Source: Mayfieldus sp963781495 (GTDB lineage: Bacteria; Actinomycetota; Thermoleophilia; Solirubrobacterales; 70-9). Taken from it: 64,000 bases of DNA. The notes under the pieces were generated by a model that was given only the letters and a program-made list of their open reading frames with translations, had not been told where the DNA came from and ran no database searches. The stretch spans positions 186,001 through 250,000 of the forward strand of contig CAWAFX010000004.1 in NCBI GenBank assembly GCA_963781495.1. The letters are read 5' to 3'. This document shows positions 58,015 through 64,000 of this stretch, one piece after another. The first letter of the stretch is position 1. Each line of letters begins with the position of its first letter. The position numbers and the translations under genes are program-made.

Positions 58015-59351
58015 TAGGGCTGCTCCCCGAGCGCCAGCCCCGCGACGGCGACGCGAAAGGCCTCGCCGCGCTGCTCGAAGTCGCGGAAGGCGTCGAAGCT
58101 GGCGCAGGCCGGCGAGAGCAGCACCACCTCGCCGGTTGCCGCTGCGGCGGCGGCTGCCCGAACCGCCGCTTCGAGATCGGCGCAGCGGTGAAGCGGAACC
58201 CCGGACGGCTCCAGCGCGGAGGCGATCGCCTCCGCCGCCTCGCCGATCAGATAGCAGGCCGCGCAGCGCTCGCGCACCGGCTCGACCAGGGGCTCGAAGG
58301 GCTCGCCCTTGGCGCGGCCGCCGAGGATCGCGTGCACGCCGCCGTCGAAGGACCGAAGCGCCGCGCTTGCGGCGCTGACATTGGTCGCCTTGGAGTCGTT
58401 GTAGAAGCTGATGCCGTCGATCTCGGCCACCAGCTCGAGCCGGTGCGGCAGCCCGGCGAAGGAGCGCAGCCCCTCGCGCACTGCGTCGCGATCGAGGCCC
58501 ATCGCCAGCGCGGCGGCGGCGGCGGCCATCGCGTTCTGCAGGTTGTGGGGCCCGGGAAGCGCAAGCTCGCGGGCGGCGATCAGCGGCTCGCCGTCGGCAA
58601 AGATCGTCCCCTCAGAGAAGGAGACCTCGCAGTCGGGGTCGGCGCCGCGGCAGAAGTGGATCCGGCGCGCACAGCCGCCGAGGTCGCGGCCGGCCAGCGC
58701 CGGATCGTCGCCGTTGTAGACGGCGACGTCGTCGTTGCCCTGGTTGGCGAAGATGCGCAGCTTGGCGTCGAGGTACTGCTCGCTGGTCGGATGGCGGTCG
58801 AGGTGGTCGGGTGCGAGGTTGAGGAAGACCGCGCACTCGGGGGCGAAGGCGTCGGCGTCCTCGAGCTGAAAGCTCGAGCACTCGCAGACAACGGTCGTCT
58901 CGTCGGCCAGCTCGCCGGCCAGCGAGGCCAGCGGCGTGCCGACGTTGCCGGCCACGGTCACCGGTTCGCCAGCGGCGCGGTAGAGGGCGCCAAGCAGCTC
59001 CGCGGTCGTCGTCTTGCCGTTGGTGCCGGTGACGGCGAGGAAGCGGTTCGGAATCGCGCGCCAGGCCAGCTCGAGCTCGCCGATCACGGCGATGCCGCGC
59101 TCGCGGGCGGCGGCGATCACCGCCGCCTCGTTCGGCACCCCAGGGCTCTTGACGACGGTCTTCACACCGTCCAGGAAATCGATTCCGACCACATCCAGGT
59201 TGACTTCGACGCCTGCCTCGGCAAGCCTCTCGGCGCCCTCCGGCCTGCCTGAGTCGACGGCGATGACCCGCTCGCCCCTGGCCGCCAGCAGGCGGGCCGC
59301 GGCGCTGCCGGAGCGGGCCAGCCCGACGACCAGAAATGGCCCTTCCGGCAA
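58014..59351 (-). CDS. murD: UDP-N-acetylmuramoyl-L-alanine:D-glutamate ligase
   Basis: 445 residues. FLVVGLARSGSAAARLLAARGERVIAVDSG, VVKSPGVPNEAAVIAAARERGIAVIGELELAW, LAVTGTNGKTTTAELLGALYRAAG (P-loop), SSFQLEDADAFAPECAVFLNLAPDHLDRHPTSEQYLDAKLRIFANQ and FYNDSKATNVSAASAALRSF. Start taken as TTG at 59351, the only start codon close to the conserved N-terminus; no Shine-Dalgarno is apparent. The mRNA leader contains a large nested inverted repeat. Adds D-Glu to the stem peptide. Confidence 0.95.
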   Translation of the reverse strand: MPEGPFLVVGLARSGSAAARLLAARGERVIAVDSGRPEGAERLAEAGVEVNLDVVGIDFLDGVKTVVKSPGVPNEAAVIAAARERGIAVIGELELAWRAIPNRFLAVTGTNGKTTTAELLGALYRAAGEPVTVAGNVGTPLASLAGELADETTVVCECSSFQLEDADAFAPECAVFLNLAPDHLDRHPTSEQYLDAKLRIFANQGNDDVAVYNGDDPALAGRDLGGCARRIHFCRGADPDCEVSFSEGTIFADGEPLIAARELALPGPHNLQNAMAAAAAALAMGLDRDAVREGLRSFAGLPHRLELVAEIDGISFYNDSKATNVSAASAALRSFDGGVHAILGGRAKGEPFEPLVEPVRERCAACYLIGEAAEAIASALEPSGVPLHRCADLEAAVRAAAAAAATGEVVLLSPACASFDAFRDFEQRGEAFRVAVAGLALGEQP

Positions 59352-59424
59352 CGCGGGTCTGGGCTTGAGCGGCGGACCTTCACGGGATTACTTTCGTGCA
59401 TCGCCCATCCTTACCTGCGGTATT

Positions 59425-59509
59425 CGGCGGGTGGTGCGGGGGCCGCGTTTTCCGGACGCGCGCACCGGGGAGCACGGCCGGGAAGCGCGGCCCCCGCGAC
59501 AGGACCCGC
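59425..59509. repeat. Large nested inverted repeat between mraY and murD
   Basis: Outer arms GGCGGGT (59425-59431) and ACCCGCC (59503-59509); inner perfect 12-bp arms GCGGGGGCCGCG (59435-59446) and CGCGGCCCCCGC (59485-59496), continued by TTTTCCGG/CCGGGAA. The structure occupies most of the 161-bp gap and should form a very stable RNA stem. Confidence 0.75.
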
Positions 59510-59512
59510 CGC

Positions 59513-60487
59513 CTAGCGGCCGATCGACTGCTGGTAAAGCGTGAAGCCGATCCCCGAGCAGACGGCGGCGATGATCCAGAAGCGCAGCATGATCTTGGTC
59601 TCCGACCAGGCCAGCATCTCGAAGTGGTGATGGACCGGGGCCATCAGCAGCACCCGGCGGCGGAAGACCTTGAAGGCGAAGACCTGGATCGCGACTGAGA
59701 GCGCCTCGATCACGAAGATGCCGCCGATGATGATCAGCAGCACCTCGGTCTGGGTCATCACCGCCAGGGCGCCGATCGCCCCGCCTAAGCCGAGCGAGCC
59801 GGTGTCGCCCATGAATATCGAGGCCGGGAAGGCGTTGAACCAGAGAAAGCCGATGCAGGCGCCGACCAGACAGGAGGAGAGCAGCGCCAGGTCCTGCTGG
59901 TCGTTGCTGATGAAGGTGATCGCCGTGTAGGTGAGCAGGACGATCGCGCAGGAGCCCGCCGCGAGGCCGTCGAGACCGTCGGTCAGGTTGACCCCGTTGG
60001 AGGCGCCGGCGATGACCAGGAAGACGAGCACGAAGTAGAGGACCGGGCCGATGTCGACGCTGGCGTCGGAGATCCGGAAGACGAGGTCGGGCTGCAGTCC
60101 GGCGTAATGGCGGGCAACCCACCACAGTCCCAGCGCCAGCAGCAGCTGCACGGCAAGCTTCGAGCGCGCCGAGAGGCCGAGCGAGCGGCGCTTGACGATC
60201 TTCAGGAAGTCGTCGACGAAGCCGAGCCCCGCCGAGAGCATCGCGACCCCGAAGACCGCCATGCTCGGCCAGCTCCGGTCCGAGAGGACGAGAAAGGGGA
60301 CGCAGATCGACGCGAAGACGATCAGCCCACCCATCGTCGGAGTCCCGGCCTTGGTGTGGTGCTCCTCCGGGCCCTCCTCGCGGATGTGCTGGCCGAACTC
60401 CTTCAGCCGCAGGTACTCGATGAACTTCGGGCCGAGGAAGATGCAGATCAGCATCGCCGCCATGCCGGCGATCAGCACCTCCCCCAT
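59513..60487 (-). CDS. mraY: Phospho-N-acetylmuramoyl-pentapeptide transferase
   Basis: 324 residues, about ten helices. GPEEHHTKAGTPTMGGLIVFASICVPFLVLS, GLGFVDDFLKIVKRRSLGLSARSKLAVQ (catalytic DDD-type motif), NGVNLTDGLDGLAAGSCAIVLLTY and the HHH motif LMAPVHHHFEMLAWSETKIMLRFWI. Makes lipid I from UDP-MurNAc-pentapeptide and undecaprenyl phosphate. Overlaps murF by 1 nt (TGATG). Confidence 0.97.
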   Translation of the reverse strand: MGEVLIAGMAAMLICIFLGPKFIEYLRLKEFGQHIREEGPEEHHTKAGTPTMGGLIVFASICVPFLVLSDRSWPSMAVFGVAMLSAGLGFVDDFLKIVKRRSLGLSARSKLAVQLLLALGLWWVARHYAGLQPDLVFRISDASVDIGPVLYFVLVFLVIAGASNGVNLTDGLDGLAAGSCAIVLLTYTAITFISNDQQDLALLSSCLVGACIGFLWFNAFPASIFMGDTGSLGLGGAIGALAVMTQTEVLLIIIGGIFVIEALSVAIQVFAFKVFRRRVLLMAPVHHHFEMLAWSETKIMLRFWIIAAVCSGIGFTLYQQSIGR

Positions 60488-61842
60488 CAGCCCTCCACCC
60501 GCTCGACGTCGAGCAGCGCCGGCAGCGATTCGGCGACGAGCTCCAACCCGGCCGAGCGGGACCCCTTGACGAGGACCGCGTCGCCGCTGCCGAGCAGCGG
60601 CGCCAGCAGCTCTGCCGCCTCGGTGGGGTCGGCTACGAGCTGGTCGGGCTCGTAGTCGCGCGCCGCCTCCCCGACTCCGATTAGAAGATCGACCCCGGCG
60701 CCGCGGGAGTGGGCGCCGATGCCGCGGTGGTAGTTGGCCGCCTCGGCTCCCAGCTCGGCCATCTCGCCCAGGACGGCGATGCGCCGCCCTTCCACCCGCA
60801 GCGAGCCGAGATGGTCGAGCGCCGCCCTCATCGACACCGGGTTGGCGTTGTAGCAGTCGTTCACCAAGACGACTCCGTCGCCGAGCTGGAGTCGCTCGCC
60901 GCGGAGGCGCGAGAAGCGTATAGCGGCTGTCCGCTCCGCCATCTGCGCCGGCTCGACGCCGAGCGCCACCCCCGCCCCGATCGCCGCCAGCGCGTTGGTC
61001 AGGTTGTAGTCCTCGTCGAAGCCGAACGAGAAGCGCTGCTGGCCAAGCGGGGTGAGGATCAGGGCTTCGCTTCCGCCCCCGGCCGCCTGCTGCTCGAGGG
61101 CCTGTATGTCGCCCCCCTCGCCGAAGCGGATCAGGCGCGGCGCGGCGCCGAGGAACGGCTCCAGCGCCCCGGCCTCGTTCGGCACCACCGCGGCGCCGTC
61201 GGAGGGCAGGTGCTCGAGGACTTCAGCCTTGACGGCGGCGATCGCCTCGACCGTGCCCAGAAGCTCGATGTGGACCGGGCCGACGTTGGTGATCACCGCG
61301 ACGTCGGGCTCGGCGATCGCGGCCAGCTCGGCGATCTGGCCGGCGCCGCGCATCGCCATCTCCAGCACCAGTACGTCGGTGCCGGCCTCGGCCGCGAGGA
61401 TCGTCAGCGGCAGCCCGATCTCGGTGTTGAAGTTCTCGCGGCTGGCATGGACGCTGCCCGGCAGAAGCGAGGCGCAGATGTCCTTGACCGAGGTCTTGCC
61501 GACCGATCCGGTGACGCCGACGACCCTCGCTCCCAGCTCGCGCCGCCACTCGCGGCCGAGCAGGCCAAGCGAAGCAAGCGGGTCGGGGGTGGCGAAGACC
61601 CAGCCTCCCACCAGTCCGGGGGCGTGGTCGGCGCCGACCAGCACGCCCCAGGCGCCGGCGGCAAGTGCCGCCTCGGCGAAGGCGCCGCCGTCGGCGCTCT
61701 CGCCCGCCAGGCCGACGAAGAGGTCGCCGGGCTCGAGCTCGCGGCTGTCGACGACGGCCCGCCGCGGGAAGGCGTCGGAGCCGCCGGCGGCGATCTCGGC
61801 CCCCGCCGCGGCGGCGATGCGCTCCGCGCCGAGCTCGATCAT
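60487..61842 (-). CDS. murF: UDP-N-acetylmuramoyl-tripeptide:D-Ala-D-Ala ligase
   Basis: 451 residues. RAVVDSRELEPGDLFVGLAGESADGGAFAEAALAAGAWGVLV, VVGVTGSVGKTSVKDICASLL (P-loop), ASRENFNTEIGLPLTILAAEAGTDVLVLEMAMRGAGQIAELAAIAEPDVAVITNVGPVHIELLGTVE and LVNDCYNANPVSMRAALDHL. Attaches D-Ala-D-Ala, completing the pentapeptide. Overlaps murE by 4 nt. Confidence 0.97.
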   Translation of the reverse strand: MIELGAERIAAAAGAEIAAGGSDAFPRRAVVDSRELEPGDLFVGLAGESADGGAFAEAALAAGAWGVLVGADHAPGLVGGWVFATPDPLASLGLLGREWRRELGARVVGVTGSVGKTSVKDICASLLPGSVHASRENFNTEIGLPLTILAAEAGTDVLVLEMAMRGAGQIAELAAIAEPDVAVITNVGPVHIELLGTVEAIAAVKAEVLEHLPSDGAAVVPNEAGALEPFLGAAPRLIRFGEGGDIQALEQQAAGGGSEALILTPLGQQRFSFGFDEDYNLTNALAAIGAGVALGVEPAQMAERTAAIRFSRLRGERLQLGDGVVLVNDCYNANPVSMRAALDHLGSLRVEGRRIAVLGEMAELGAEAANYHRGIGAHSRGAGVDLLIGVGEAARDYEPDQLVADPTEAAELLAPLLGSGDAVLVKGSRSAGLELVAESLPALLDVERVEG

Positions 61843-63293
61843 CGCGACCCCGCGAGCAAGGCCCGCAGCTCCTCGCGGGCGACGACGCGGTCGTCGAAGG
61901 GGATCTTGCGCCCGGCCTCGAACTCCTGGCCCTGCTCGTGTCCCTTGCCGGCGATCATCACCGTGTCGCCTTCGGCCGCCTCCCCCAGCGCCATACCGAT
62001 CGCGGCACGGCGGTCCGGCTCGACGCGATACTCGCCGGTCTCGATCCCGGCGACGATCTCGGCAATGATCGCGTCGGGGTCCTCGGAGCGCGGGTTGTCC
62101 GAGGTGACGATCGCGAGGTTGGAGAGCCGGGCGGCGATCGCGCCCATCCGTGGGCGCTTGTCGCGGTCGCGGTCGCCGCCGGCGCCGAATACGGAGATCA
62201 GCCGTCCGTCGGTCAGCGGCCGGGCCGCCCGCAGGACGTTCTCCAGCGCCTCCGGGGTGTGCGCGTAGTCGACCAGGACCGCGAACGGCTGGCCCTCCTG
62301 GACGGGCTCGAAGCGGCCCGGCACGCCGGGGGCCATCGCCAGCGCTCCGGCAGCGTCGGCGGCTGAGACGCCGAGGGCGTGCGCGGCGGCGATCGCACCG
62401 AGCGCGTTGGCGACGTTGAAGGCTCCCGGCAGCCCGGTTCGTACCTCGACGATCCCCTCCGGCCCCTCGACCCCGAAGCTCGTCCCGACCGCGTCGGAGC
62501 GCACACCGGTCGCGCGGAAGGTCGCCTCGGCGCCCAACGCCGAGAACGAGATCGCCGCCTCGGTGTCGGCGATCAGGCGCTGCCCATAGGGGTCGTCGGC
62601 GTTGATCACCGAGCTGCCCGGGCCAGCCTCGAACAGCACCCGCTTGGCGGCGAAGTAGTCCTCCATGTCGGCGTGGAAGTCGAGGTGGTCCTGGCTGAGG
62701 TTGGTGAAGACCGCGGTGTCGAAGTGGATCGCGTCGGCGCGGTGCAGGACCAGGGCATGCGAGGAGACCTCCATCGCGCAGGCGCGGTCCCCGCTGTCGA
62801 CCATGCGCCGGAAGGTCGCCTGGAGGTCGATCGCCTCAGGTGTGGTGCGGACGACCTCCTCCTCGGCGCCGCCGACGACCTGCTTGACCGTGCCCAGCAG
62901 GCCGCACTGGCGGCCGGCGGCCTCGAGGATTTCGCGGACCAGGAAGGCCGTGGTCGTCTTGCCGTTGGTGCCGGTGATCCCGGCCACCTGCAGCTGCGCG
63001 GTCGGGTCCTCCCAGAACCGGGCCGCGATCGGCGCCATCGCGGCGCGGGCGTCGGCGACCCGGACCTGGGCGACGGGGAGATCGAGCTGATCCTCGACGA
63101 CCAGCGCCGCGGCGCCGGCCGCGACCGCGGCGGGGGCGAACTCGTGCCCGTCGCGGGTCTGCCCGCGGACGCAGAAGAACAGCGTCCCCTCGCCTACGCG
63201 GCTGCTGTCGTAGGCGAGATCGGCGATCTCGGTGCCGCCGTCGCCGCTGAGCGCTTCGACCTCGGTGGCTGCGACCAGCTCGCTCAATTGCAC
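61839..63293 (-). CDS. murE: UDP-MurNAc-tripeptide synthetase (meso-DAP adding)
   Basis: 484 residues. LAYDSSRVGEGTLFFCVRGQTRDGHEFAPAAVAAGAAALVVE, GITGTNGKTTTAFLVREILEAAGRQCGLLGTV, EVSSHALVLHRADAIHFDTAVFTNLSQDHLDFHADMEDYFAAKRVLFE, and IVTSDNPRSEDPDAII. The DNPR motif is the one that selects meso-diaminopimelate, so the peptidoglycan is DAP-type. GTG start, 27 nt after ftsI. Confidence 0.97.
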   Translation of the reverse strand: MQLSELVAATEVEALSGDGGTEIADLAYDSSRVGEGTLFFCVRGQTRDGHEFAPAAVAAGAAALVVEDQLDLPVAQVRVADARAAMAPIAARFWEDPTAQLQVAGITGTNGKTTTAFLVREILEAAGRQCGLLGTVKQVVGGAEEEVVRTTPEAIDLQATFRRMVDSGDRACAMEVSSHALVLHRADAIHFDTAVFTNLSQDHLDFHADMEDYFAAKRVLFEAGPGSSVINADDPYGQRLIADTEAAISFSALGAEATFRATGVRSDAVGTSFGVEGPEGIVEVRTGLPGAFNVANALGAIAAAHALGVSAADAAGALAMAPGVPGRFEPVQEGQPFAVLVDYAHTPEALENVLRAARPLTDGRLISVFGAGGDRDRDKRPRMGAIAARLSNLAIVTSDNPRSEDPDAIIAEIVAGIETGEYRVEPDRRAAIGMALGEAAEGDTVMIAGKGHEQGQEFEAGRKIPFDDRVVAREELRALLAGSR

Positions 63294-63320
63294 GGCCGAA
63301 TTACAGCAGCGCCAGTGGAG

Positions 63321-64000
63321 CTAGCCCGGGGGGATGCCCAGATAGGGCAAGGCGAAGGAGGCGATCTCGCCGAACGCCGGCGCCGCGACCGAGCCGCCGA
63401 AGTAGTCGGTGCCCTGCGGCTGGTCGATGATTACCGCGACCAGCAGCTTCGGGTCCTGGGCCGGCGCGAAGCCGACGAAGGAGGCGATGAACTTGGTGTC
63501 GGAGTAGCCGCCGTTCTCGGCCACCTGGGCGGTTCCGGTCTTGCCGGCCAGGGTGTATCCGGGGACGCTGACCTCCGAGGCGGTGCCTCCCGGCGCCAGC
63601 ACCCCCTCCAGCATCTGGCGCACCTGGGTCGCGACCTGAGGCTTGATCACCCGGTGCCCGGCGGGCTCTTCGACCGGCTGGCCGTCGACCTGCTGCAGCA
63701 GCTGCGGGCGGCGGAGGATGCCGCCGTTGGCGATCGCCGCGTAGGCGGCCATCATCTGGATCGGCGTCACCGATAGGCCCTGGCCGATCGGCAGGTTGCC
63801 GATCGAGGAACCGGAGTAGTCGGCATAGGAGGGCACGATGCCGCGCTCCTCAGCCGGGTACTGGATACCGGTCGGGTGGCCGAAGCCGAAGCGGCTGACC
63901 CAGTGCGAGAACTTGGTCGCGCCGAGCTTGAGCGCGATCGTCACCGCGCCGACGTTCGACGACTGGGCGAGGATCTGGGCCACCGAGAGATCAACCGGTC
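63321..64000 (-). CDS. ftsI: Penicillin-binding protein, FtsI family (N-terminal part outside the window)
   Basis: About 225 C-terminal residues of the transpeptidase domain; the frame stays open at the window edge (PVDLSVAQILAQ). The SxN motif is AQSSNVGAVTIAL, and the KTG motif is YTLAGKTGTAQVAENGG. GYSDTKFIASFVGFAPAQDPKLLVAVIIDQPQGTDYFGGSVAAPAFGEIASFALPYLGI closes the domain; no PASTA repeats follow. Septal cross-linking enzyme paired with FtsW. The active-site SxxK lies outside. Confidence 0.94.
   Translation of the reverse strand, partial: PVDLSVAQILAQSSNVGAVTIALKLGATKFSHWVSRFGFGHPTGIQYPAEERGIVPSYADYSGSSIGNLPIGQGLSVTPIQMMAAYAAIANGGILRRPQLLQQVDGQPVEEPAGHRVIKPQVATQVRQMLEGVLAPGGTASEVSVPGYTLAGKTGTAQVAENGGYSDTKFIASFVGFAPAQDPKLLVAVIIDQPQGTDYFGGSVAAPAFGEIASFALPYLGIPPG

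Noticed and set aside
59162..59401. Short minus-strand frame MHESNPVKVRR as murD N-terminus
   Set aside because: It is in a different frame from MurD and would need a frameshift; MurD's conserved N-terminus starts at the TTG.
1..64000. tRNA, rRNA, tmRNA, transposase or phage genes
   Set aside because: All gaps over about 50 nt were read on both strands; no cloverleaf, rRNA segment or mobility gene was recognised.

Overview
This 64 kb window is a GC-rich, almost gap-free bacterial chromosome segment made of housekeeping operons. Gene content and order point to Actinomycetota. The evidence is a plsX-rpmF-yceD block followed by a DivIVA-like coiled-coil gene, coaD, rsmD and recG; a stand-alone Ku plus a LigD polymerase; a deazaflavin-type nitroreductase; scpA/scpB; and an ftsW-murG-murC-murB-ftsQ-ftsZ cluster without ftsA. 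The secreted RTX-tailed proteins and overall style suggest Thermoleophilia/Solirubrobacterales. That placement is an inference from the sequence alone.

Layout. 1-10.2 kb: lipid, ribosome and CoA block on the minus strand (plsX, rpmF, GNAT, yceD; then coiled-coil gene, coaD, rsmD, recG; then fakA, rpmB), with small plus-strand accessory genes. 10.2-15.9 kb: a secreted RTX-type protein, an isochorismatase-fold protein without the usual cysteine, and the riboflavin operon ribD-ribE-ribBA-ribH, which ends in an FMN-type nitronate monooxygenase gene. 16-18.5 kb: a polyprenol-type glycosyltransferase coupled to a polysaccharide flippase. 18.5-25.2 kb: priA and def-fmt-zinc ribbon-rpe on the minus strand, a PH-domain membrane protein, and metK. 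25.2-36.5 kb: a long minus-strand run scpA-scpB-rluB-aroH-hisC-(leader)-aroF-tyrA-aroA, then cmk-der-DUF3352-metK, with a cupin gene inserted on the other strand. 36.5-46.9 kb: a frameshifted secreted protein gene, trpS, an MFS exporter, a FetAB-like ABC pair, ku-ligD(pol), a DUF3089 lipase-like protein, a VOC pseudogene and an F420-type nitroreductase. 46.9-51.3 kb: the glycine cleavage operon gcvT-gcvH-gcvPA-gcvPB. 51.3-64 kb: the division and cell wall cluster ftsI-murE-murF-mraY-murD-ftsW-murG-murC-murB-ftsQ-ftsZ.

Signals beyond the genes. The most interesting is a 29-codon leader ORF ending YFYFWRFI directly upstream of the DAHP synthase gene, in the hisC-aroF gap: a candidate aromatic amino acid attenuator. 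A roughly 60-bp two-hairpin element occurs at three intergenic sites, with compensatory changes in one stem. At least fourteen genes carry a TAnnnT box 6-9 nt before the start codon, the pattern expected of leaderless transcripts. The ftsZ upstream gap holds a good promoter, a large imperfect palindrome with a repeated half-site, and a perfect 24-bp palindrome. ribD has a repressor-like palindrome just after its -10 box. A large nested inverted repeat lies between mraY and murD.

No rRNA, tRNA, CRISPR array, insertion sequence, phage gene or replication origin was seen.
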